In this document: one piece after another, positions 29,501 to 44,500 of the stretch
How the letters are laid out: every line of letters begins with the position of its first letter
How positions within the stretch are numbered: position 1 is the stretch's first letter
From: Rhopalosiphum padi
Taxonomy: Eukaryota > Arthropoda > Insecta > Hemiptera > Aphididae
Length of the DNA stretch: 64,000 nt
Reading direction: 5' to 3'
NCBI RefSeq assembly: GCF_020882245.1
Contig: NC_083597.1
Coordinates: 7,412,581 to 7,476,580, forward strand
The notes under the pieces: generated by a model
What the model was told of the DNA's origin: nothing
The model's input: only the letters and a program-made list of their open reading frames with translations
Databases searched by the model: none
Position numbers and translations under genes: made by a program

Positions 29501-32500
29501 TTGGGTAATTAATTTCAACATCCATTATTTATCTTATTTTAAAGCAGCTTAATTTATACTGGTCACAATCAATATTTACAACGTTAATTTATAATAATGG
29601 CAATCATTTTATAAACATCTATAGAAGTAAAAAAAAAAAATATATATAACCAAATTTGAATTTATTTAATTTTATAATATTACAAACAGTTGTATAGTGT
29701 TAAACTTCATTTTATGAATAATTAATAAAAAGTACCTTCCTCAGTACTCAATAGTTATTGTTGGCATCTTCCCAATACTTATATTATCTAATAATGTGTA
29801 TTGTAAACTCAGTCCATAAGTTATACTTAATATATATAATTTGACTTATACAAACAAATTAAAACAATATAACCAACTATCGTAAATTATTAAGTTATGA
29901 CTTAAGCAATAAAATTATAATAAGGAAAATTGCAAAAAATCAATTTTACTTTTATGTTTTATATTATACTATTTGTATAATTAAAATATCAATTTATATA
30001 TATATCACTTTTCGTCAAATCAGTATAATATTTTAAAAAAACACTTATATTCTTTGTAAAAAACAGTCTTTAAGATAATATAATTTTTAACGACTTTTGT
30101 TATTAATCGACATTTATTATCTTTCAAATATATTTCCATAAAAACTAATAAAAATATATCAATGAAACACACGCTGTTTGTATTGAGTTTAATATTATAA
30201 ATTCTAGTCAATATAATTTTATTTTAAATATTGATATGAATTATCTGGTATAAAGCAATCAGTACAATAATTGCGAATTCGTATTCATTTTCCTTACGAT
30301 TATAATTTATGAAAGATGTTTTGCGTATGATCGAAAATAGACAAAAGAATCTCATTGTATTAACATCATGGATATAGGTAATAATTAATATTAATGCATA
30401 TTGATAAGAAATGTATATAGGCGTTAGCATACATCACATGTTTCGTAACATCTGTATAAGTATCGGACGCGCGTGGTAATTTATTAAAAGTGATATTATA
30501 CAACGTGTAAATTAATTTGATAAAGTTACGTAGGTATACGAAACCTACTGCACGAATGTTGTTCATGGATATCACTAGATTAATTACTGTTGTACAATTA
30601 CGATATGTCAAAATTAATGGTTACTAATGATAGTATAATACACTATATACGCGTTTAAAAGATTTTGCTATCCATTAATAACAGTATTAAAATCAAATTA
30701 CTAAATTATGTGTATTGATATAGAAATTTATTATATTTTCAATTATTATTAAACAAAAACGAATTTATTTTGTTTGAGTTATTACACCGAGCGATAAATT
30801 AATCGTTATCATTTTTTTTTTGCTTCATTAAAATATAGAAGATAATTGATTCACTTGTATGGTATAATTACTAATAACAGTAATAACCAAACAATAATAC
30901 AATTATTTTTTAAGAAAAACAATATTCTTCGTTGTTGCGTACACTACTTGCATTAGTAATCAAGAAAATTGATTTCTCATATTTGTACACACAAATTTAG
31001 GTCGTAGTCTTAAACTTTAGATTTCTGTAACGTTAAAAATAAAACTTTTAAGAAGAATCTTAATATTTAAAAGCAGATTTTTACTCAATATTTAAAACAT
31101 TAAAATGCGCCTAAAAAATAAATCAAATGTCATGTAATTAGACCAAACACTATTCATTAATAATATTGTAAACGGTAACAATACTCAAATTTTTTCATCT
31201 CAAAAATAGCGTGATGATGAGCGTGTCATTATCCAATACAACGGCAACTGCAAAGCTGTCGTTTGAATGCGACGGACGCGTCAATGCGGAGAGTAGGTAT
31301 AGGTCTGGTCTTTTTTCTTTTATTTTTTGGATTTCATCCGACCAGGTCATATGTGGAATCGTGTTGGCTTTGGACCACTCGTGTGCGCGTTATAGCAGTT
31401 CCCCCACTAGACAATTTTTTTGCCACTTTACAAATTGCATCTATTCTGTATCATAGCGCGGCCACGTACCACGGCGTCGTGGATCACTGTAATACGTGTG
31501 TAGCGTATCGCGAGAGCACTAAAGGAGATTTAAATTTATCAGAACACGATAATATTACCTATATATTGCACTATACTCATATTATACTATTGCGATTCAC
31601 GATATTTACGAATGATTGTCACGGGTCTTTGCGCGGTTTCCAGGAGACCGTCGACGGTGTACAACCGGACGCCGAACTGGAATAACAAGGAGCGGAAGAA
31701 CTCGGCGGTGCTGTTGGACGCGTTGGTCATCAACAAGAGCCAATCGGCAGCGGTGGTCATGTCGGACACGGGACAAGTAGCCACGATCGTCGTCCAACAG
31801 CCATCGCTCTCTGCCAACTCGCCCGAACAAGGGCACGAAGGGTGTCAGACAGCGCCCGTCGAACTTCCTATCGACTTCAACCGGTGGCCCGACTTCGCCA
31901 ACAGCATAAGTTCGCAACAGTATCACGACTTCCAGATGAAGTGAGTGGGCATCGATACACTATTTAAGCATGCGACAATTTAAAAATAGGTTTTGCAATC
32001 CGGTAAGTCGGACTTTTCGCCAGTCGATAAAATTAGATTATAACGGGTAAATCAGTCCTAAATAATTGTGTCCGACAACAAGATAATAATTATGAAATAT
32101 TTATTTTATTATTTTTTATTTTTTATACGATATTAAAAACGCTTTCGTATTAATATCATATCGAATGCCAACTCATAAACTTTAATAAGGTGCGTATCCC
32201 GTATAATAATATGATGGCTTCTGTTTGCCGCAATCTTTTCACTACCCGGGAATGCAATTATTTACAACCGCTCGTTATATAGCTGAGACGTATAATTAAG
32301 GGGTCTAGTTGACGTTTTGGTCCAGTGAATCTCGAAACTCTGCTAAACAACAAATAATTATTGTATATTATTATTATTTTGTAACGCTTAAGTACTGGCT
32401 GTGATTGTTAATACTAATGATATTATGTTTAATATATTATATAATATGTATATGGAGATAAACGTGAAAAAATCGTCCAGATGTGGATTAAGGTTAGGAC

Positions 32501-35500
32501 GTCAGTAATTGAACATGTACTTAAAGAGACAAACATAAATGCGTGGCACTGGGTTATTACTTATTAAAGACGCCCGGAATTCCAATTTATTCAGGTGACC
32601 ATCTTCGTGTCATAGAACCATCTAGCATTTTGTTGAGGGACAATAAAAATGTGTTGGAATTGATATCGTCCGACTGTGCCGTGTTTCGTGTCGTCGAAAC
32701 AGCGTGTATGTAAATAATAAATCATAAAAATAGGAATAATATATAATAATAAAAGATGACTGTATGTTATTTTTTTTAAAAGAATATCCTTTTTTTCAAT
32801 ATACATTCTTTTATGAAAATTTAAGTGAAAGCAAATTATCTCGTTTATATAGTTATATATAAATGTATATACTATTTACAAAACGTATAATTTATTTGAT
32901 ATTATTATTATGATTTCAAACATTATTAGATATCTATCACATTTTTTCTTACACCCACACTAATAATATTGAAATAAACAACACAATATTCGACTTGCTC
33001 GAGACTTACATGTATTTATCGAATTTGCAATCCTGAAATAAATAAATCACCACCCTCCCCTAGCATTTCGCAATGAATCCCTTTCATATCAGAAAATAAC
33101 TGCAAATAAAATAATACAGAACAATCAAATGTTGTTTCTCGGTATTAACATTAATTAAATATGTCTGTTCTCATATTAAATTTAACTAATTAAATTTGAA
33201 TAAAATAAAATAAAATGTCAATTAAAGCCACAAATTTTCTTAACTGAATCAAACAAAAAAAAAATGTTTCACAAATAAATTACCACGAAACATAATGCAA
33301 TCCTAATCTAATTCGATGATAGTAACTTTTATTATTTTAAATAATTGTAAGGTAAAATATTTATTGATAATACTAAAACAGTAGAAAATAATAAATACAT
33401 TATACATTTTTTCTAAGCTTTTGATAGAAAATTATAAGGTTATGAATGTATAATTGATAATATAATTCACTTAAAATATCTAATATTTTTATTCTATTAT
33501 GTATTTATGTGTATTTAGGGCTGTAATATCTTTATTTTTTGTAATCTAAATCTTAACTTCCAAACATTTTCGTGCCTACAGGTTAAAATATATTTTTATT
33601 TAATAAATTTGATTGGGTTGAGAGTTTAGAAACTAAATAAAACCTTTTGACCATTTTACTGAATTGTTCTTTCATTTTTACTTTTTATTTTCGTTTAAGA
33701 CTGTGAAAGTTATTGTTGCTCATTAGAGAGTGTAAATTTTATTGGTTTTAAAATCGCATTCTATGACATATTAAATTGGAAGACTTTATTTCATCAAACA
33801 CTGTTATTCGTGTTTTTTTATTTTATATCTTATTTTTACAAAATGTTTACATTCTTTATTTTATAAGAACATAAAAAATATATGCTTGTGACATATAATA
33901 TTAATGTAAATAACTAAATCGTGTTTTATAATATTATAAACTTTATTTAGATATTTATACAAAAACTATAAAACTATATTCCAATTAAATCTCGATAATT
34001 TTAATCTATAATATTGCAAGGTAGTAAAATTTTGATTTTTGCATATTATAAGCGACATATTATTTCAGGAACCTGTTTGAACAAGATTATGGGAATATTA
34101 GTATTTTTTTATTTATTTATTTTATTATGAATACTAATCATAATTTACTAAAATTATAATGTGTTTTAATATTGATGATTATTTGCTATAACCATTAAAA
34201 TTTGTTGATAAGATCTATTTCCTTTTTCAGTCAATATAGATTCAATCTTTGTTTTATAATTATTTATAATGTACAAGGTATGCAAACGTCATTCAGCACT
34301 GAACCTTAACCAGGCTCAACAGAAATTGAAAATTTTAGTAGAAATATTTATCAATTAACGATTAAAAAGTGTGTTCAATATTTGTACGACAATAACTATA
34401 ATTTATAAGATTATAGTTAATATTTGGATACACTTTTTCAAAATAAATATATTTGATACAAATTTGGTAACAAATTCCAATACATAATATAGTTTGGATA
34501 TTGAATACAATAGATCCATTAGTTGGGTGTAATATTATAAATTATTCTGAAAGCAATTAAATAACATTAAATTACATAATATTTTATCCAATAATACACA
34601 TTATATTATTCAAAAATCTTAAAGATTTATTTCTATAAATACTTGATAATATTTTTGAAATGGTATTGTGCTGTTTATCGTGACTTTGTCTGAAACACTA
34701 ATTTGCATATCATATTATGTATTCAATATTGTTTTCAACCTTACAAAATATACGATTTAAGTTTAAATATTCTCTTGATAAAAAAAAAAGAGTATTTACT
34801 AGAAACAAAGTACACAATCAGAAAACAGAATATGATTATTACACCAATAATCGTATTATTTATATTCTTAAGTCAACGAATCTCAATGAACTCAAAAAAT
34901 AATAATAATAACTTCAATTGTATTTGTTTAAAAAAAATGTATTACCTATAATACACTTACCATAATTATAAGCAAAAGAAATATATTAAGTATTATATAC
35001 TTTCAAAGTATACAACGGGACCAGCTTTTCCATTTAAATATTATAATAATATATATGTTATGAAAATTGTTATTGACGAAATATACAAACTTCTCAGGAA
35101 GTTGACCTACGTTTTATGTTTTTAGAAAAACATCGGCTTTGTCATGAACTGTAGTTTTTATAATGTAATTTTTTTTTCCATCACACTAAACTGTCCATTC
35201 ATTTAACCTTTTGCGAAGAAAAAAGAGAATCATTAATCAAGCTTTTTTTATGGCCACCGCCCGTAAAAGGACGAAAGACTCGCTTTACCCTGATGTAAAA
35301 TGAAGGGTTTGCGCATAACCTATATTTACAAGTTTCCATGTCAAATTTAATAATAGCATCATTTTACATGTGTGCATCTACTTATTCTACTTTTCATTTT
35401 TTTTTTTTTTTTTTTTTTTTTTTAGTGCATGCATTTTACGATGTGTCTTTACAAAATTGAAACTGCGGCTAAGAGCAATGAACTGTTTGGTTTTAATGAT

Positions 35501-38500
35501 TTATCATGTGCTGCGTAATGATTTACGACTTGGCAAAAAATATGAAATGCCTATAACATTTTTAATGGCAGCATTAGTAAATTTCTTCGTGAACACTGGT
35601 TTAAAAGTCTCGTATAATTTATTCAGTGCAATATTAAACCGATATATTTTATTGACTAATTATAAAGGACACCATAATATTTGTTAAGAGATTTTCGCAT
35701 ATTGTTAATATTTCTCCAGAGATGACTTCGTACACGACGTCGTGTATTGTTTTCTCAATTATTAGGCATTCTACTAATAATTATGCGTATGACGTACCGT
35801 GATATTATACTGCATGTTTTTTTTAAATATCGTGCAATTTTAACCATTAGCGACTATTTATTTATTGATTATCAAATTATCTTGATTTATATGGTAATTT
35901 CCATAACATTCATATTATTCAACGAGATTTTAATTTAATTTATTTATAATATTATTAATGACTTATTTCTTCTTTTTTAATACCAATATTTTTAAATCCT
36001 TAATGGTGTAAACGAATTTTGAATTATTTGTATGATATATTATACGTATTATAATAGGTAGGGCCGGTAGAGGTGTACTCACTGTATATCCGTATACATT
36101 AATATATTTTCTGGTAACGTTAGATTCATATAATATGTTATATTATAAAATATGTAAATTATATTATTATGATTTATAATAATGTAATACAACAGAAATA
36201 TATGATGTTATGTTTAAGAATATTTTGCATTTATTTTTAGTTCATTGAAGACAAATATTCTTAATGAATTCACCTAGAAAATAACTTTTTCATGATTTTA
36301 TGTTTTGAAAACTTCACGTAATTCATCATCTTATATAATATTACTGTGATTTTTTTTCGAAGAATATTTTTCCAATGAAAATAACAAACTATTTAAGAAA
36401 GACAATTTGCATTTGATATCATTGAGAATAATATTTTTATACAAATAACTCACAGTAAAAAAACTGGCATTCATATGTATAGCATTTATCCAGAGATGAT
36501 GAAATGCCACAATACTAACTAAGCATAATGCTTACATAACTATTCAGCAAATTCTTATAATAATTTCTAGAATTGTATGTAAATATTATAACTCAATTAT
36601 GATTACTAAATAGGTATGTATCTTTTTTTATTTCATGTCTTATAATTAATAATAAAAACAATTATAATGTATATGTACCTACTCCTATTAGATAATTTGA
36701 TTCTATAAAGCACTATACCAACTGATTGCGTAACTAAATTTTATTACTAGATTACTCTTAAAAATATTTTCAGAAAATAAAATTCACACAAAATAAAAAT
36801 ATGACATCATTTTAGAGTTGCTATTATTATCAACACCACTTAAAATATTAAAGATACATTGTATTTAATTAAAGTTGATTTTAATTTGAATAAATATTAT
36901 AAAAGATTATTATTAAGCATTATAAAATGATATTGAATATTTGTGTTTGAAGTGGTTAGTTTTACAGTATGATTTTGAGATGAATATGAATTAAATTTTC
37001 TAAACGTATCATTCTACAGAATATCTTTACCTTTTCATAAAACAATAAGAATGGATAACGTAATGGAAAATCATTTCAGAATCGAGTTCACAATAAAGAC
37101 TACGGTGAGTTCTTGAAAACAACACTGCTATTTCCTCATTTGAAATTGGTATGATAAAACAGTAAAAGCCCCCCTTTCTTACAATTACGTTCATCGGGTG
37201 GGTTGCAAATTCGTTTTATGATCCATAAAACAGCCTTTGTAAAACGTTATATAGAATCATTTTTCTTATTATTGAGTTTTATGTTGTTAACAGTGTACAT
37301 TTCAATTTTTGTTTGTTAGCTATAACATAATTGGTTTTACGTTTATAATTGTATTATTTTTTTCATCGAGTCGCAATGCTAGGGTTGTATTCATTATCAT
37401 TAATACTTATATTAAAACAACTATATTTTTGTCGTAAAAAAATAAAATAAATTAAAAATTACTAGTGTTTTTGATAAATTCACAAATCACAAAAATTGTA
37501 TAATATTTTAATTTCTAGTGATTAAATAAAACATCTGTGTTTTTCGGGTCTGTACCTTGATTGACAAAAAAATAATATATTTCTTATACTTGAAATATGT
37601 TTACCTATTATTAATTTCAAATATTAATATGATCGTTTTAACCTAATTCTTTGGTAGTAAATATATTATATTATTCTAAAAGACGCATACAATATTATAA
37701 ATTTTACTATGTAAAAATAATATGTGTGCGAGAGGGATGTCTAAAATATAAATTATATTTAATCTTTATCATTTTCTGACCTATGGCATATGAAATAATA
37801 TACTGGCAAGAAGTCTAAACATAGTTTTTATTGTTATTTTTGCGATACAGACCATTATGTTTGACTCAATATACCTACCTACCTTGAATCATTTTATATT
37901 TATTTGAAGTTTAAATATAATATTGTACAATATACATTTTATAATACTATATCAGTTGATTCATTTTGATTGCTTTATGCAGAATACAATATTTCTACGT
38001 TTTGTACAAGATGCTCGCTCTTTTAAAATAAGACATCAAAGTGACATATTGTAACAACGTCCACCCGAATATATTAAAAACGTCAGTTTCTGGGAAAAAA
38101 TATAAATAAATAAATACCAATTTTCGAACAAATGACGAACACCTTTGACAGCTTTATAAATATTATATTTTCTATAAATATTATTGGGAAAGCTCACTGA
38201 GACACTTTCGTTTATTATTATTTTACGTGTGCATGTTATTGGGCGTACTCGTCAACATACAAAGAGCTAAAATATTCATGGCGACGCAGATTTTATAGCA
38301 TAATAGGGCAAGTTTGAATGAACACAACAACGCTCCCTTTTTCCGATCTGCAGACGTTAAGTTAATGGGTACAGTATATTAAATCGATGAGAGTCTGTAA
38401 ATGAACTGAGACCTATTAACTCGGCGTTGGATAACTGTGTAAAATATATTAACCACTAGGAACATTGAAGTGTATAGACAAAAGTATATCGGTATTACAT

Positions 38501-41500
38501 TGTTTTGTTATTTTTCAGAAAGAAAACTATATATATATATATATCAAATTCTAGTATGGGGTTGGTTATGTTATAAATAGGTACATTTTATAAATTATAA
38601 ATATTTCACTTTATAAATTAAGAAAATATATTAATATACTCGTACGTAATATACAATAAGAATGTTGGATCGACGAATTTACATTTTATCACAGTCAAGA
38701 AAGACTTGAATCCTCTCATCATAGGCACTTCAGGCGTTTGTAATATAAATTAAAAATTGTACATAACAAGCAGATCAGACGTATTGAAAATCAATAAAGT
38801 GACAAGTGTATGATACTGTCCATTTTTTTTTTTTTATATTAATGACTGTTCAATACCTTTAGATGTCCCTCTGTAGTACAACACATATTTGTACTCTATA
38901 CAGACGTGTCTAGTGTCCACGTGATGATTTATTGTTATATACAAACGGCATTGTACATTTGTGCGAATATACGACGTTTTTTCTCGCAACAAAATATTCT
39001 TTATACAAAATCATTCAAAGTTTATCGTATTGGATACTTCGCCGTGTATAATAAAACGGCTGAAAACAAATTTCATTGGTTATTCAATATTTTGGGGGTT
39101 TTTCTTTCCTATTTGGCGTTTTCACGACTGCTCGACATTCCCACGGGATTGTGTTGTCAATATGAAAGAGCGACAGGGTCATTTCAAAATTTCTAAAGCT
39201 ATAATCGAAACGAATAAAAATCCAGTATATTCGCGTTTTAAAATAGTTGAGATAAATGAAACAAAATATTTTTTCCAACACATACAGTTGTTATGTTTGG
39301 CGAAAAATTGAGTTATCAAACGTAGAATAGAATAATACATCATATAGAATTTATTATAAACACGCAATGGAGTACTATAATAATATAATACAATATAACA
39401 TGGATTACAGAATGTCGGTTAAAATAAAAATATTGATGTTATACGATATAATATATAAAAATACCAACTTAACTCTTGCAAAATACCGTGACGTTTATAT
39501 ACTGAATTTACCTTTCATGATTGCTGTTAGTTTAAATTTCCTCTTTTTAAATCGTAAATGTTTGAGTAAATATGAATAATGGCATTATATTATTTATGAT
39601 TTACTCGGTTTTTTTTTTTTTTTTAATGTTTACAAAATTAATGTACTAAAAATGCAAAGTATACATAAAATCATATACATATATATATATATAATATTAG
39701 AAACACGAAATGATTAAATAAGAATATATTATATAGTAAAATACATGGTTTTGGCAATACAACGTTTAAAACATGTATGATATTGTGTATAATAAATCAA
39801 ATTGTTATTAATCATCTGTTGACAGATTTTTAATTGACAATATAATTTTAAATTTATTTGATCAATTACTGCAGTATTTTATCGTCATTGCTTTCCATTT
39901 ATATGAATAACTGAAATATCATAGACCCGTTTATAGATTTTTACAGTAATGTGATAAAGCCTAATGGTTTTCCAATGATGATGAGTATATTATTTGATAT
40001 CAAGGTAACCACATTTTAGGCTTTTAGAGTATTAGTACTTTCAAAGTGTTCTATGGTATGTATAAAATTGATCGGAAATTAAATTTAAATTGTATTTCGT
40101 GTGTATCAAAATTGCTAACTTCCATTACTATTTATGAGCAAAGTGCAAAATTGAAAAAAAAAAACGAATTTACGGTAAAATAAAACGATGTATCAAATTG
40201 AGTACCAATCGGTATATTTTTAAGATGAAAAGTTAAAACAATTCGAATTTAAAATGAATTCACGTACACAATCACTAAAATAATAACATTTTATAAATCG
40301 ATCTAACCTTTGGTGACATTATAGTACACGACGAAGATCTACAACCAATTGCTATCATCTACGTATAAAAACCTTCTAAAAGATCCGTTTCAATTTTCAA
40401 CAAATTGTCTGTCAATCTAACATCAGTAAAATGTCACTGTTACAAGCACATTTTATTCAAAAAGAACATAAGATGATTTCCGTACATCTCCATATACGGA
40501 ATAGTCACTTATTAATGTTTATACATATAGGAGACTATAATATTTATAGATTTATAAATTTGTGTTAGTTTATAACAATAATATAAATTATATAGTATTA
40601 TTATGCATTATAGTCATTTACGCTCGATCGTAAATGTACAATAACTTTTGATGAGTTTATTTAGCTTATTTTATTGATATGTTTTAAATTACAATGAATT
40701 AATGAAATTTGTTTGAGAATAATTCATAATTTTACGGTTGAATATTCAATATCGTCAACATTTGAACATCAAATACTCATAAAAAATTGATGTGACATTA
40801 TCTACATTATTTTTTTTCAATAAAAAAAAAAAAAGAGCAATATCATAATATTAAATATTTATGTATATTTTAATAAATCAAAATATAAAACTATAAATGG
40901 TCTATTGTTTCTTGAGCACATAGCCACAATTTCATCGGCTCTAATGGCAGTTCCATAAACTTAAAGCATTTTAAACGTATCTTTTTAGATATGGAAGTCC
41001 TCATCATAGTCGATCACAGAGTGTTCGGACGCCTGGCAGCAAAAGCACGGTACAATTGCAATTGGGACCCAACGGCATACCCAAAAACCGTTCCAACCAA
41101 CTAACCTTGCCACAACAAAGGTCTAGAGTTGCTAGTATGCCAAATACTGGTGTCGAAGAAGAATATTATCGAATCCGTCAGTTTTCAATCTCTGGTAAAG
41201 GGATTATCAACCGAGGGGATTCGCTAAAAAGTCGAAGATCAAAATCTAACAACAGTGTCGCATCCAGTAATTCCAGGTAAGTTTAATTGAATTAAAAGTA
41301 TACTTAAATTTTCAATATCGGTACATTAGAGAGGCCTATGAAGATTAAACTGTCGATGACCTTGAGGCCACAAATGCCACTATGTTAACATCTTTTATGG
41401 ATTTTATTAAAAAAATTAAGTTTATTCTGATAAATAAAAATTTATTATCTAAATTACTAAAAATTTATTTTTACACTATGATAAATAGTTTTTCTTCTAA

Positions 41501-44500
41501 ATATGGGAAAGAATTTCTGCGTAAAATAATAATTTTTGTAATTCGTAAACAAAATTTTGCGGTTTGTGATAATTTTATAATTTCTATATGTGGAGCCATT
41601 CAAACATTCTTCCTATAAAATAATAATGTCCCTATTTGCCTCTGATAAAATATGGTCAATATATTGTAAAAGTCAGTGCAAATTATTGTTATCAACCTGT
41701 ACAAATTTTATTCTTGAAATAAGAAGTATATTTTCAATAATAAAACCGCACGCTTTTCAAAGATTAGTATAAACAGTAATTATAATATTTTATAATTTTA
41801 ATACATCTTAGATATTAAACCGCTAATCCTTATATGTGATAAGTTTATTTTTATTTCTTCAAACTCTTAATAATTTATTAAGTTTGCCTTTTATGTACTT
41901 TTTTTTATTTTTCATCCATCTTTCCCGATTATACGGGGTCGACCAAACTTAACCCATATCCACATAGGATTCTCTCCCCAATATTCTTTTTAGTTATTCA
42001 AGTTTTAAAATAAAATTAAAACAGCTTTTTTTGCTTATTTAAATATAATATGCATTTTTTAATAACATTGTAAATACAGCTTAACGTATACAATTATAAA
42101 TATGGATATTCTTTATAATAATATATTATACATTTTTTCCTGGCCAATTAAAAATATAAATGTTTTAAGTATTGTGTTGGCGTAGAAAGCGAGTGTAAGA
42201 TTTAATTTATCGTTTGAAATATCAATTATTATAAAATATATTTTATCAATGTCGGATTATCAACATTATTCATTTTTTATTAAATAGTTAAAGAATAATT
42301 TATGCATGGTATGCAAACGATTATGCCTTACAAGCTTATTATAATATAGTTTCACTTAAATATTATTAATGGATCACTTAATATTACAAGAAACAATGTT
42401 CAATTTTAAACATGTATTATATTTATATAATTAAGTTCACGTTTTTACATAATTAACTGCTTGGTAAATGTTTACAAAATTTGCTTTTTTTTAATGTTAA
42501 AATTTCAACGCATTTGAATTACAAATTACAAACATTTAATGATAATACATTAAAATATTTCACTATAAAAAAACTTGATTAATTGGTAGAACTATTACGA
42601 AATATACGAACATCCTAATAAAACTTTTATTTATAACTTATGGCACGGTCAAAAGCTCGTAATTTTGTATAGGCATTTGATAACACAAAAACCATTGGTC
42701 CTTATCCTTTGTATATTAATTGCCCAATCAGAATGTTTATTGTGATTTTATTATTATTTGGATGCTGTATAATGTAGTGACGTCTGTTTTTATTGCACTA
42801 CGATTGCGAACCGCATTGTGGCCAAATCACTATTACTCAAAATCTTTGATTCTGGTGTTACGCGTTTGAATTTTTTATTATTATTATTATTTGATTAATT
42901 GTGTTAATAAACTTAATGTTTTAAGTTTTTACAATTCTACATACAATACACAATAAAATATCTTATTTTATCAGTCGTCTAGTTGGTCTTCGTGATCTCC
43001 CAAGAAGATACCATGAGATAGGGTTGGTTTTAATCTTTACTTAGAGGTTATTTTGCTGATTTTATTTTTATTCTGTCTGCCATTATTAATTGATTTGCCA
43101 CTGCAGCAACCTATACTGTTCCTTTCGTATGTTAGATTTGGTTAAAATCTCAGTCTTGTTATTGACATATATTACAGCAAAGAACATTTCATCGGGTAGA
43201 TTTTAAACGTGCTTTAATAAGAGGAACAGATGTTTATAAGTTTTTTTGTTAATGTGGGTTTTTCAGGTTTATTTTTCGTTTAGGTGTATCCCCAAGTATT
43301 TCACTAAGCCTGCAACTTTGTTCGAAATTTGAATGCCGTTCGTTGAGTATCGTGTACTGAGAAATAGATTAAATCATATATTTCTCTTGTTTGACTTAAT
43401 TATTAATAATTAAAGAAGTGATTGCCCTGTCATAATCATTGTGGCCGTTCAATAATTTAAATTTACAACAATCTTTTTCAAAATACCTATACAATTTGAT
43501 AAAAATATACCAGTGTAATTATAAGTACAAATTGTCATTAGATACGACATAATAATTAAAAAATACTAAAGCACAATAAATCACTAACCACGATTCGAGT
43601 TGCACATTTTGTACTAGAAGTTAAACTCATTGTCCAAAATAATTATAATAATGTTAAATCTATGAAGTCCAGACAAATTCGAAAATTCAATTAAATTGGT
43701 TTGTAATTTGCATTAGGTACCCACGAGTATGTATATTGTATGAGAACGCTAAGGAACCTATATCATTATATATTATTTTCATTACATTATTAAATAAAAA
43801 CAAAAACGAATCAGGTACAAATATTTTTCTGATACAGTTTGTTTCTGTCTATTTCAATTTATTATAAAAACTGTAACATCCATTTTCCAAAATATAAAAT
43901 TAACTAACAAAACAATATACAAAATATTTGAATGAAGCCAGCAAAACTTTAAAACTTTTGAATGAATGAAAAGCGTTTAAATATTTTAAAAATAACTTAA
44001 AATCTTTACATATAAGAATATTGATGCTTTATGTAAACGAAGTCACTCTATCCTTTTACATTTATTTAATGTTTAATATGTTACATGATAGTTATAATAT
44101 TCAAATTTTTAGCCTTGTCTTACATTTTAAAGGCTTATGTTATTATTAATTTAAGCATATAAATTGTAATTTCCATAACCATTATATTATTTTTGCAAAA
44201 TTTTATCATTTTAGTATTTTTAACATAAATATATTATAGCTTTGGCAGGTGTTGAATAACAAATGCCTTTTCTTTTTTGCCTATTTCACATTTCTGCGAA
44301 ATAATTTAAAATTTAATACAATAAAAATGATTTAATTACCATTCGTATGCTTTACGACTTAACTCTTAAGACAGGTGTAATTTAGAGCTATTCATTACAA
44401 TTCTCTCTGTGACTGGGTCTCATGACAGTTATAAATATTAATTTTTTCATTGTCACCGCAGTTGGTACCAACCAAGACCAAATTTAATTCAATATCTTAT

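Noticed and set aside
35370..35687. 105-codon plus-strand open frame
   Set aside because: It begins inside a T27 homopolymer and shows no domain or conserved motif; the hydrophobic start is an artefact of poly-T (Phe run).
37080..37104. A 25-base candidate micro-exon between a CAG acceptor and a GTGAGT donor
   Set aside because: Inserting it between exons 4 and 5 shifts the frame and meets a stop within the first codons of exon 5, so it cannot be part of the main coding chain.
38906..39311. Two overlapping plus-strand open frames of about 100 codons
   Set aside because: No recognisable domain, AT-rich residue composition, overlapping frames, and no splice sites fitting the gene's phases.
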